DNA from: DATKMG01 sp035541995 | GTDB taxonomy: Bacteria; Acidobacteriota; Terriglobia; Versatilivoradales; Versatilivoraceae | Length of the DNA: 22,130 bases | NCBI GenBank assembly: GCA_035541995.1 | Contig: DATKMG010000308.1 | Location: forward strand, 1 to 22,130 | Direction: 5' to 3' | Shown here: one piece after another, positions 6,739-13,790 of the stretch | Position numbering within the stretch: the first letter of the stretch is position 1 | How the letters are laid out: the number at the start of each line of letters is the position of its first letter | Made by a program: the position numbers and the translations under genes | The notes under the pieces: model-generated | Told to the model about the DNA's origin: nothing | The model's input: only the letters and a program-made list of their open reading frames with translations | Database searches by the model: none

Positions 6739-8814
6739 TTACTTTGTGGCGACACTCGATTGAGACCGATAACGAAAGACTCCCCGGTTTTCCGAGAGTA
6801 GCCAAAGGTCCGCTCCCCCGCCTGAGGATGGAGAAAAGGCCTGTACAGAGACGCCTTCAAGGCCGCGACTGTCGAAGCGCTCCCAGGTGTCACCCCCGTC
6901 GGCCGAGCGATAGACTTGATTGGATCCGTTGGACTGCACGAAGACAATATTAGGCTTCTGCGGTGTTACATAGATGTTATGAATGGGCACAAAAGGGAGT
7001 CCTTCCTTCTTTCTAGTCCAAGTTCTCCCCCCATCCGAAGAATGAAAGAGCCCGTGGGAGGTCCCTGCCCATATTCCACCGGGACTTTCAAGGGAAAAGG
7101 CGAAATTGTAGATCTGAATCCCCGGGACCTCTATGGCAGCAGTGGTCCACCGCCTCCCTTGATTCGCGGAGATCATCAGGTCGCCATCACTGAAGATCAT
7201 CAGCCAGTTGGGATCCGTGGGATGAAGAATAATCCGGGAGACATCTCGGGTCCCTAAATTGGCAACTCGCCCCCAAGACTCCCCGTAGTCGACACTTCTG
7301 AAGAGGCCGGCCGAACTGGCCGCATAGACAACGCCAGAGACGGCCGTGGAAAAGCCCAAGTCATTAAACCGGATAGTATTCCGTAGAAGGGTGTTTTCGG
7401 GAATTCTGTGAACTCTGGATCCCGGCTTGTTCCGAGACACCACTGGAAGATTGCTGGTTCGCCCCCAACTGAAACTGCTGCCTGGGATGAATTCCCAATT
7501 TATGCCTCCATCCCGGGATTTCATCATGCCCTCATAAGTCCCGGCAACAACCAGACTTGGATCCGTAGGAGAAACAGCCAGCGAGATTATGTTCTTTCCC
7601 AAAAGCGCATTGTTGTCTGCGATCAACTCCCAGGTATGTCCCTCATCCTCGCTGGAAAAGACTCCACCAAATTCGCCATCGTACACACTACAGGTGTAGA
7701 GCCGACTTCCCGTAAGGAATCGGGTCAGGTTTCTGTTCACAAAGCCTTGGTTCACACCCACAAAAGTCTTGCCACCGTCCTCGCTCTTCAGGATTCCGCT
7801 TCGGTCCGTAGCCACATACAAAACATTGTTATCAAGTGGGTTGACTACGATAGAGTTAATGGAATAGGGGTAAGGGTTTGGCTTTTCCCAAGTAGTTCCA
7901 CGGTCTGAGGATTTCCAGAGCCCTTGTGTCGTCCCTGCAAAGAGGATGTTTAAGTCAGTCGGATCCTGCAACAGGATATGGGTTCGCCGATTGGAACCTG
8001 GGATCCCTTGGACTTTGGTCCAGCGGGTCCCCCGGATTATGCTACGGTAGATCCCACTGCAGGCACTGGCATAGACCATGTTGACTTTACCCCGATCCAC
8101 GGCAATCGAGAAAATGTCAGAGTCATCGATCATTCCTTCGGTGATCGATGTCCAGTGCTTTCCATTGTCCAATGTCCTCCAGGGAAGATGGGGGGTCCCC
8201 GCATAGGTCACTTCTGGGTCGAGCGGGTCCAGCGCCAATGAAACGACGTTCTTTAATTCGGGATGGCTCGCGGGGGACAATCGCGTCCAGTTTTTCCCTC
8301 CATCCCGGCTTCGAAAGACTCCAGTGCGAGTCCCGGCAGCAATATCCAGTGGACGATCCGTTGATATTGCCAATGAAAACACCGACCATCGGGAAGTCTG
8401 TGGCAACTGCTCCCAATGTCGACCCCCATCCACGCTTTTGTAGACCCCTTCGAATGAACTTGCTTCGCGCATGAATTGGTCGGAAACCCCAATGTAGATT
8501 GTGTTTGAATTCCCAGGATCCAAGACCGCCGCGTTCAGCTCTGCGTTCTGGGGTAATGCCAACGGCATAAATTCCCAAGAAGCCGCACCATTGTCAGAGT
8601 AGTAGCATTGACCGTTCTTCGTGAAAACAAACAGCTTCTGAGGATCTACAGGATCCATAAGGATCCTGAGGGCATGTCCCCCGTATGGACCAAGAGCTTC
8701 CCATCCAGCCCAAACCGGTGAGAGACGCAACACTAAAAAAAGAGTGCATGCCAGAAATGAGAAGGGGATCCTCGAGATGGTTTTTGGATTGAGGTCGAAT
8801 GTATGAAATTTCAC
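6739..8814 (-). CDS. Secreted Asp-box (BNR/VPS10-like) beta-propeller protein
   Basis: This 691-residue protein has a signal peptide ending VWA at about residue 36. The rest is built from repeated blades carrying Asp boxes (S/T-x-D-x-G-x-x-W/F). I count ten good copies, including SVDGGRHW, SRDGGKNW, TLDNGKHW, SEDEGHTW, SRDGGINW, SVDYGESW, SSDGGRTW and SADGGDTW, plus three degenerate ones. Most are preceded by a blade of the type NTIYIGV or VVYAASSAGLFRS. That number implies one large or two stacked propellers, as in sortilin-like and photosystem assembly-like proteins. The ligand is unknown and there are no sialidase catalytic motifs. It probably acts in the periplasm or outside the cell; no C-terminal sorting signal is visible. 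The start is a GTG with no clear ribosome site, so the exact N-terminus is uncertain. Confidence 0.85.
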   Translation of the reverse strand: MKFHTFDLNPKTISRIPFSFLACTLFLVLRLSPVWAGWEALGPYGGHALRILMDPVDPQKLFVFTKNGQCYYSDNGAASWEFMPLALPQNAELNAAVLDPGNSNTIYIGVSDQFMREASSFEGVYKSVDGGRHWEQLPQTSRWSVFSLAISTDRPLDIAAGTRTGVFRSRDGGKNWTRLSPASHPELKNVVSLALDPLDPEVTYAGTPHLPWRTLDNGKHWTSITEGMIDDSDIFSIAVDRGKVNMVYASACSGIYRSIIRGTRWTKVQGIPGSNRRTHILLQDPTDLNILFAGTTQGLWKSSDRGTTWEKPNPYPYSINSIVVNPLDNNVLYVATDRSGILKSEDGGKTFVGVNQGFVNRNLTRFLTGSRLYTCSVYDGEFGGVFSSEDEGHTWELIADNNALLGKNIISLAVSPTDPSLVVAGTYEGMMKSRDGGINWEFIPGSSFSWGRTSNLPVVSRNKPGSRVHRIPENTLLRNTIRFNDLGFSTAVSGVVYAASSAGLFRSVDYGESWGRVANLGTRDVSRIILHPTDPNWLMIFSDGDLMISANQGRRWTTAAIEVPGIQIYNFAFSLESPGGIWAGTSHGLFHSSDGGRTWTRKKEGLPFVPIHNIYVTPQKPNIVFVQSNGSNQVYRSADGGDTWERFDSRGLEGVSVQAFSPSSGGGADLWLLSENRGVFRYRSQSSVATK

Positions 8815-9163
8815 TTATGCAGGCTTAGCTGGCAAGGAATGATTGGATCCTCTAAGCTCCATTATTCTAATCGTTCTTCCGCCACAGTACCAAATAAAAT
8901 CAAATTGGCAGCCTTGAAGCTGACCCGACTTTTCTTTCCTGGCTGACCCTAATATTTACCTGTGCGAAAACTCAAAGAGTTTGCGCCTCCACCCATCCCG
9001 ATGACAAGTCGACACCAACTCAGGTGAAATCGACCACATGGAGTCCCTCCAGTTCTTAGATGCGGAGTTTAGCGTGTCATAAGTCTAAGACGATCTGGAG
9101 TCTTGGTTCAAACGAAAAAGCAAGTGTTCGGGCAAACTCGACAGGCTAGGCTTGAGCTTGACA
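8815..9163. other. Non-coding stretch upstream of the propeller gene
   Basis: I see no credible gene in these 349 bases. The part nearest the propeller gene contains its candidate promoter and a 15-codon frame whose TAA directly precedes the GTG start. The rest shows no RNA gene or clear repeat. Confidence 0.4.
8864..8893 (-). promoter_or_regulatory. Candidate promoter for the propeller gene
   Basis: On the minus strand TTGGTA (8888-8893) and TAGAAT (8864-8869) are separated by 18 bases, with four and five matches to the sigma70 boxes. The leader would be about 43 bases. It is found by eye and moderately convincing. Confidence 0.35.
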
Positions 9164-9451
9164 TCAATAAGGCGAGAAGGATTTGAGGTCAGGGGCAAAG
9201 CAATAGAGTCCGTTCTCCTCAATTCTCAGGGCTGGGATTGGCTTCAAGGCGTAGGCATCCAACGTACCATCCCGGTTAACTCCCAAAACATCCAAAAGGA
9301 TTTCTTCACCTTGTTGAATGAACCCGAAGAAGCTATCGGTCCCCCTGATTTGATGGTGAAGGTGAACGGGCGCTGAGACCTTGTGCTTCATTCTAATACG
9401 TCTTCTGGTCAATCGCTTGTGTACTCTGCCAAGTACTAGCACGTTCCGCAT
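9164..9451 (-). CDS. Unrecognised small protein
   Basis: The frame is open from ATG 9481, but the ATG at 9451 is preceded four bases upstream by GGGAGGG and is preferred here (95 residues). A third candidate, ATG 9391, follows by one base the stop of a 23-codon upstream ORF. The N-terminal third is very basic (VHKRLTRRRIRMKHK). The remainder has alternating strands and acidic turns (FFGFIQQGEEILLDVLGVN, then LRIEENGLYCFAPDL), giving a small beta-rich look. I recognise no family. It is isolated: the propeller gene lies downstream after 349 bases and nothing clear lies upstream. The opposite strand has a shorter overlapping frame that looks less protein-like. Whether it is expressed is uncertain. 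Confidence 0.35.
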   Translation of the reverse strand: MRNVLVLGRVHKRLTRRRIRMKHKVSAPVHLHHQIRGTDSFFGFIQQGEEILLDVLGVNRDGTLDAYALKPIPALRIEENGLYCFAPDLKSFSPY

Positions 9452-9464
9452 CGGACCCTCCCAT
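9393..9464 (-). CDS. Possible 23-codon upstream ORF / leader peptide
   Basis: ATG 9464 has a near-perfect AAGGAGG six bases upstream, the best ribosome site in this neighbourhood. The frame reads MGGSDAERASTWQSTQAIDQ then three more residues and TAG at 9393-9395. One base later comes ATG 9391, in frame with the unrecognised small protein. This could be a leader peptide coupled to a downstream start. Alternatively the ribosome site may serve the overlapping longer frame or be accidental. Confidence 0.25.
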   Translation of the reverse strand: MGGSDAERASTWQSTQAIDQKTY

Positions 9465-9481
9465 TGAACTCCTCCTTGCAT

Positions 9482-9713
9482 CTTGCAGATTGGAGTCCAT
9501 GGGGCTATCCTATTGAAAATATAGCTATTCAGTTTTTGACCCCCCCAGTTATGTAGCCTTCGGTAAGTCTTCTTGACCGGAGATATGTCGTTTTGTCCCG
9601 GCCCGTTAGTTCCTGACGCAAGAACTCACGTTGCCCGCGCATTCGGAGCGCAGAGAAAAATACTTGCTCCTTCAAGTGTTGGCGGAGTCGACGACCGAAA
9701 ACACGCTAATCAT
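9482..9713. other. Non-coding stretch before the DUF2934 promoter
   Basis: With the adjoining promoter and leader this makes just over 300 bases without a gene between two divergent genes. No coding frame, RNA gene or repeat was recognised here. A run of seven C residues near 9540 is the only local oddity. Confidence 0.4.
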
Positions 9714-9742
9714 TTGTTGGAGGGGATAGGATACGGTACAAT
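9714..9742 (+). promoter_or_regulatory. Sigma70-type promoter for the DUF2934 gene
   Basis: TTGTTG (9714-9719) and TACAAT (9737-9742) are separated by exactly 17 bases. Transcription would begin near 9749, leaving a leader of about 40 bases that contains the AGGAGG ribosome site. This is one of the clearest promoters in the window. Confidence 0.55.
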
Positions 9743-9778
9743 CCGGGTGGATTGACAAACTAAACCAAGAGCCTTTCT

Positions 9779-9784
9779 AGGAGG
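9779..9784 (+). promoter_or_regulatory. Ribosome binding site deciding the DUF2934 start
   Basis: A perfect AGGAGG precedes ATG 9789 by four bases. The in-frame TTG at 9786 is only one base away and can be discounted. Confidence 0.6.
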
Positions 9785-9788
9785 ATTG

Positions 9789-10286
9789 ATGAAACGTGAA
9801 GGTCACCCGAGTGTTCGGCAGCATCTGCTTGCCGACGAAATTATCAGAAAAAGGATTGCTTTTCGGGCTTATCAAATTTTTGAGGAACGAGGGCGACTCC
9901 ACGGATACGACAAAGAAGACTGGCAGCAAGCTGAGAGAGAGATCCTGTCTGAATTGATTGCCCAAGAAGAAAGCACAATGCGAGTTGAATCAGATGATCC
10001 TGAGGCTGTAGTGGGTATTACGGCGGCCCGCCCAACACAAAGGGGTGGGAAGAATCGAGAGAGACAGGCTATCCCAGTCAAGACTGCAAAAGCAACTAAT
10101 GGAGGCGCAAAGAGGTCTGCTCGGGCCAAAACCAAACTAAAGGCTGAGCCTGCTCAAAAGACAAGTTCTCCTGATGTGAAAGCAATTGCTGAAAGGGAAC
10201 CAGGGCCTCGGAAGAAGGATTCCACAACTCCAAAGAGCCGAAAGAAAAAAGCAGCCACTGAAGCGTCATCTTCGATCACGTTATAA
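9789..10286 (+). CDS. DUF2934 domain protein with Lys/Ala-rich tail
   Basis: This is a 165-residue protein starting at ATG 9789. Residues about 17-55 match DUF2934: IRKRIAFRAYQIFEERGRL, then HGYDKEDWQQAEREIL, the conserved R-A-Y...E...G...DW..AE pattern. The rest (about 60-165) is disordered and strongly basic, rich in Lys, Ala, Pro and Thr (TKLKAEPAQKTSSPDVKA, KKDSTTPKSRKKKAATEA), much like DNA-binding tails of histone-like proteins. DUF2934 has no established function; a nucleic-acid role is an inference from the tail. There is no signal peptide, so it is cytoplasmic. It is the only confident plus-strand gene in the window, has its own good promoter, and converges on the exporter gene with three bases between stop codons. 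Confidence 0.85.
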   Translation: MKREGHPSVRQHLLADEIIRKRIAFRAYQIFEERGRLHGYDKEDWQQAEREILSELIAQEESTMRVESDDPEAVVGITAARPTQRGGKNRERQAIPVKTAKATNGGAKRSARAKTKLKAEPAQKTSSPDVKAIAEREPGPRKKDSTTPKSRKKKAATEASSSITL

Positions 10287-10289
10287 GCT

Positions 10290-11288
10290 TCATGGGCCCG
10301 TTCGGTGGATACCCCGCCGCAAGCGGCGGGGAGCGGTGGTGGCCTGGAAAGCTCCTAAGCCCTTCTTGAAAGCCCAGTTGCATATGACCGCGCCAGCCAC
10401 GACAAAGATACAAGCTATCCAGAGTTGAAGGCTGGCACGGACGGCGAGATAGATCACGCTGATCCAAGTAGATAACAATGGTGTCAAGTAGCCGAATGCT
10501 GCAATTAGAACGAAATTCCCCCTCCTGACCGCTATCTCCCAGAATATATAGGCAAGAGAGGTCGGAACGAGAGCCATATAAATCAGTTCCGGAAGGTCTC
10601 GTTTTGTCCAATGGCTTTCTTCAGAAAACACCAACATCAGGAAAGACATGAAGATTCCTGTTGCCAGCAGGAAAACTGGTACAGCCTCTCCGCTCGGGTG
10701 GGTGCCCCATCGACGGCTCAGGTTTGAATAGAGTGCCCACAGCACAGCGGCCGAAAGCGCCAAACCGTATGGGGATGCAGAAGTCCCATGTAGTTGCGGG
10801 AGATTCCAAGTAGAGTGGCGATCGGCACTTCCGACAGAGAGAAGGATGCCCAGGCAAGCCACGGTGATCCCCAGCAGGAGCCTTCCACGTCGTACTGGTT
10901 CTCTCAAGATGGGGGCTGCGAGAATTAGCGTCAAGGCTGGCCACAAGTAGTTGATCAACCCAACCGTGATAGCCTGCTCCCGGTCGACAGAGAATCCAAG
11001 AGCTAGATACAAACAGACCGAGTAGGCGACAAAGAGCCCGCCGCATCCCCACAGGTATTTGAGTCCCGCTCTCGCCAAAGTCTGCAGGGTCGTGCCCCGC
11101 AAAATGGCGACTGTACAAGCGATGAGACCTCCCAGCATATAGATCGATGCCGCGGCACGAAAGGTCCCCATCTGCTCGGTCAAGTGCCTGCCAAAACCGA
11201 TCGAAGTACTCCAAAAGAAAATGGCAAGGATTCCCAACAGGGTACCGCGGCCTTTGTACCCTGATGGGCTTTTATGATCGTTCCTCAC
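10290..11288 (-). CDS. yddG: YddG-like DMT/EamA amino-acid exporter
   Basis: This inner-membrane protein has about ten hydrophobic helices in two EamA-type halves. Similarity to E. coli YddG, an aromatic amino-acid exporter, is clear in GTLLGILAIFFWSTSIGFGR, YSVCLYLALGFSVDREQAI, VGLINYLWPALTLI and the late GNFVLIAAFGYLTPLLST. It probably exports amino acids or related metabolites using the membrane potential; the substrate cannot be read from sequence. The frame stays open upstream to a TTG at 11399, but the extra 37 residues are non-conserved and have no ribosome site. GTG 11288 gives a length near the family norm, though it too lacks a good site. The C-terminal 15 residues or so (APRRLRRGIHRTGP) extend beyond the usual end and are encoded by a GC-rich hairpin. 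Confidence 0.85.
   Translation of the reverse strand: MRNDHKSPSGYKGRGTLLGILAIFFWSTSIGFGRHLTEQMGTFRAAASIYMLGGLIACTVAILRGTTLQTLARAGLKYLWGCGGLFVAYSVCLYLALGFSVDREQAITVGLINYLWPALTLILAAPILREPVRRGRLLLGITVACLGILLSVGSADRHSTWNLPQLHGTSASPYGLALSAAVLWALYSNLSRRWGTHPSGEAVPVFLLATGIFMSFLMLVFSEESHWTKRDLPELIYMALVPTSLAYIFWEIAVRRGNFVLIAAFGYLTPLLSTWISVIYLAVRASLQLWIACIFVVAGAVICNWAFKKGLGAFQATTAPRRLRRGIHRTGP
10312..10331. terminator. Perfect GC hairpin at the convergent gene ends
   Basis: CCCCGCCGC, AA, GCGGCGGGG forms a perfect hairpin close to the facing stop codons of the DUF2934 and exporter genes. It lies inside the last codons of the exporter. Being symmetrical, it could end transcription from both sides, but neither strand has a T run, so it may instead stabilise 3' ends or be a small repeat element. 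Confidence 0.4.
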
Positions 11289-11432
11289 GAAAAGAGACAA
11301 GCCTCTGAGGTCATGATAGTCCGCCGATCGAGGATGGAGGGCCGTATCGTCTGCAGACTCCCTTTCTGGCGAGAAGGGTGGGAAGGATTCTTCTGTCAAG
11401 GTCTTGAAAGCACGGAAACCGGAGACTCGGAG

Positions 11433-11936
11433 TCAAATTGCCGGAGACGGCATTCCCATGGAACTCCATTCCTCGCGTGCAGGTCCAAACAGCCCCGGCA
11501 CAGTGAGTCCGGCCTGCCGCATCAGGAGAGTCATTTGGCCACGGTGGTGAATCTGATGAAATATCAGGGCTGTCAGGGTATATCCGCGCTTCCAATGTTG
11601 CCCATACATCTCATCGCAAATCTCGAGCGTCTGGTCAGTCCAATGGGTTCTGAGCTCGACAAGCAGTTCGTTGGATAGTAATGCATAAGTCCCTCGGATC
11701 ACATCGGTCGACGTCGGAACCGGACTTTCTGCGATGCCTACTGAAAAGCTCAGGCCGGTTTGAGACATCATTTCAGGAATAGACAAGGTGATGTGCCAGG
11801 CCATCCTCCCCAAGGTTCGTCCCTCTGGCTCACCGGACCGAGAGAGAGACAGGTCGTTCAACTGACGGAAGATTTTGCAGGTCCTGTCGCTTTCCTCGGT
11901 CCATATCCCCTCGAAATCCTTAATGGTACGAATCAC
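11433..11936 (-). CDS. DinB-family four-helix protein
   Basis: This 168-residue protein (start GTG 11936) has the DinB/YfiT-like four-helix pattern. An N-terminal helix is followed by LGRMAWHITLSIPEMM, supplying the first metal-binding His, and the late helix LIFHQIHHRGQMTLLMRQAG supplies the HxxxHxxH-type His pair. Family members bind a divalent metal and include thiol transferases and damage-induced proteins; the substrate here is unknown. AGGAG at 11942-11946 is five bases before GTG 11936, so the in-frame GTG at 11942, which overlaps that site, is not the start. The exporter gene follows in the same direction. Confidence 0.85.
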   Translation of the reverse strand: MIRTIKDFEGIWTEESDRTCKIFRQLNDLSLSRSGEPEGRTLGRMAWHITLSIPEMMSQTGLSFSVGIAESPVPTSTDVIRGTYALLSNELLVELRTHWTDQTLEICDEMYGQHWKRGYTLTALIFHQIHHRGQMTLLMRQAGLTVPGLFGPAREEWSSMGMPSPAI

Positions 11937-12033
11937 AGACACTCCTTTTTGAGTTCAAATGAGTGAAGAGCCCTTGCCCCATTCACGTTCAGGTTTTAAT
12001 GTCGGTACGCCGCAGACTGTCCGATGAGCAATT

Positions 12034-12047
12034 CCTGGCAAGCCAGG
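12034..12047. repeat. Small inverted repeat CCTGGC-AA-GCCAGG
   Basis: This is a perfect six-base inverted repeat in the 149-base gap between the phosphatase gene and DinB. Together with the larger stem at 12059-12084 it forms a pair of hairpins after the phosphatase stop. No T run follows, so a role in termination is only possible. Confidence 0.3.
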
Positions 12048-12058
12048 CATTCTGTAAG

Positions 12059-12084
12059 CAGCCTCATGGGAAGCGGGGAGGCTG
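12059..12084 (-). terminator. Hairpin just after the phosphatase gene
   Basis: CAGCCTC and GAGGCTG form a seven-base stem around a 12-base loop, one base after the phosphatase stop codon. It suits an end-of-operon structure, though the sequence after it is not T-rich as in a classical intrinsic terminator. Confidence 0.35.
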
Positions 12085-12085
12085 T

Positions 12086-13738
12086 TCAAACTCTTCGCAC
12101 CACGACTAAGGTAATATCATCGGCCGCTGGCGCCCCAGCCATCCAGTCATGAACGGCTTGAGTGATCGTATTAAGAATCTTGTCTGCCGGTTGCTCCCGG
12201 GCGCATCTCAGCAACTCCACCAAACGGGATTCTCCAAACTCCTCCCCTTGGAGGTCATTGGCTTCGGTAACGCCGTCGCTATATAGAAGCGCAACATCTC
12301 CAGATTGCATGAGAATGCGCTGTTCCTCATAGCCGGCTTCAGGCAGGATCCCTAAGACCGGACCGCCTCCTTCAAGGCGTTGGGTGCTCCCATCAGAGCG
12401 AAGTAGAACTGGCGGGTTATGGCCGGCATTGGAATAAACCACTTCCCCTGTGCACGGGTCAATAAGGGAGAAGAAAAAACTAACGAACCGCTCATTCGAT
12501 GAAGTGGATGTGAGAATTCTGTTGAGCCGCTCGACTAATGACGCAGGACTATCGGGTTGCTGAGCAAGTACCTGGACTCGTGCCTGCAGGCTCATCATGA
12601 GGAGAGCGGCTGGCATTCCCTTGCCGCACACGTCTCCAACCAGCACGACCACTTTCCCATCAGGGTAGGTCAGGAAATCGTAATAGTCTCCGCCTACTGT
12701 GCGGCAAGGGGCATTGTATCCGGCCAAATCCAGTCCTTGCACCACGGGTGCACGGGCAGGCAGGAACTCTCGCTGAATCTCGGCAGCCTGCTCCAGTTCT
12801 GCCGCTAATCGGCGCCGGGACAGTTCAATCTCAGTCATTCGTTGACGCTCAATCCGGATACCAGCCACATTCGCCATTACTGTCAACAGATCCAAGTCGT
12901 CATTAGTGAATTCGTGCGCCAAGTGCGATGAATCGACGTAAATCAATCCAATTACCTGGTCGTCAGTTTGTAGCGGCACGGCCATCAGGCTTCTGACTTT
13001 CTGAGCAACGATGCTCTGCATCGCGCGGAGGGCCTCGTCTCCCTGAACATCTTTCAATAACAGAGATGTCTTGTCGTTGATGACTCGGTCTCGAACCGTG
13101 GTACTGATTCGGAACCCGTCGCCCCGAGAAGCCTGCACCACCAAGCGCCCCCCCTCCAGAGTAAGCAGAACTCCCCTCTCTGCTTCCACTGCCTCTATGG
13201 AAAGGTCGAGGATTACCTGGAACAATTCCTGCAGCGGCCGACCCAATGAGAGTTCCCTGCCCGCACGCCGGAAGGCGTCCAGAGGAGTTCTCCACTGTTC
13301 CCGGGATGGTCCAATGGCAGGGCGGACAGAGGTTGCATGGGTGGAAATGATCTGATCCAGCGAGGTGGTACTCAATCCTCGCCGGGTCAGAAGTTCCTCC
13401 GGGCTCTTCTCGAAGACGATTGAGCATTGATTGATGGCCTCTTTGGAACTGCAATAGGCCAGGACGAGGTGACTCGCGGTCACACGGTCCCCGGGTTTGA
13501 GCCTTTGTCGAGTGTGAACCCGAGCCCCATTCAGGAAGGTTCCGTTCTTGCTACCCAAATCCGAGAGGACCCAGTCTTCCTCTTCCTTTTCCAGAACGAA
13601 ATGCTGGCGCGACAGGCCGGAATCCTCGGGATAACTGAGGTCATTTTCACTGGACCGGCCCACTGACCATCGTGCTTTCGTGAGCGGGATCGTCTTAGTC
13701 TTCCCGTCAGGAAAGTTGATGATTAGTTCTTTTTCCAT
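12086..13738 (-). CDS. FHA-GAF-SpoIIE protein serine phosphatase (RsbU-like)
   Basis: This is a 550-residue cytoplasmic signalling protein. An FHA domain (about 1-95) shows WSVGRSSENDLSYPEDSGLS, RQHF and SDLGSKNGTFLNG, and binds phosphothreonine. A GAF domain spans about 160-310 (AERGVLLTLEGGRL, MAVPLQTDDQVIGLIYVDS). A short coiled linker leads into a SpoIIE/PP2C phosphatase (about 335-550) with its metal-binding Asp motifs intact: GGDYYDF, GDVCGKGMPAALLM, NAGHNPP, YSDGVTEA and ADDITLVV. It lies directly after the kinase gene, so it probably binds and reverses or relays that kinase's phosphorylation, as in partner-switching pathways. The frame is open to TTG 13780, with another ATG at 13762. 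ATG 13738 is chosen because the FHA fold begins there; all three sites have weak ribosome signals. Confidence 0.9.
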   Translation of the reverse strand: MEKELIINFPDGKTKTIPLTKARWSVGRSSENDLSYPEDSGLSRQHFVLEKEEEDWVLSDLGSKNGTFLNGARVHTRQRLKPGDRVTASHLVLAYCSSKEAINQCSIVFEKSPEELLTRRGLSTTSLDQIISTHATSVRPAIGPSREQWRTPLDAFRRAGRELSLGRPLQELFQVILDLSIEAVEAERGVLLTLEGGRLVVQASRGDGFRISTTVRDRVINDKTSLLLKDVQGDEALRAMQSIVAQKVRSLMAVPLQTDDQVIGLIYVDSSHLAHEFTNDDLDLLTVMANVAGIRIERQRMTEIELSRRRLAAELEQAAEIQREFLPARAPVVQGLDLAGYNAPCRTVGGDYYDFLTYPDGKVVVLVGDVCGKGMPAALLMMSLQARVQVLAQQPDSPASLVERLNRILTSTSSNERFVSFFFSLIDPCTGEVVYSNAGHNPPVLLRSDGSTQRLEGGGPVLGILPEAGYEEQRILMQSGDVALLYSDGVTEANDLQGEEFGESRLVELLRCAREQPADKILNTITQAVHDWMAGAPAADDITLVVVRRV

Positions 13739-13790
13739 ATTCGTTGGAACCTGTGGGATCATGTCTAAACTCGAACGCAACTCAGGGGTA

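Noticed and set aside
9152..9376. 74-residue plus-strand frame
   Set aside because: It is opposite the unrecognised small ORF, with no ribosome site and weaker protein character.
10621..11214. 197-residue minus-strand frame
   Set aside because: It is an alternative frame inside the exporter gene, whose own frame has clear membrane helices and family motifs.
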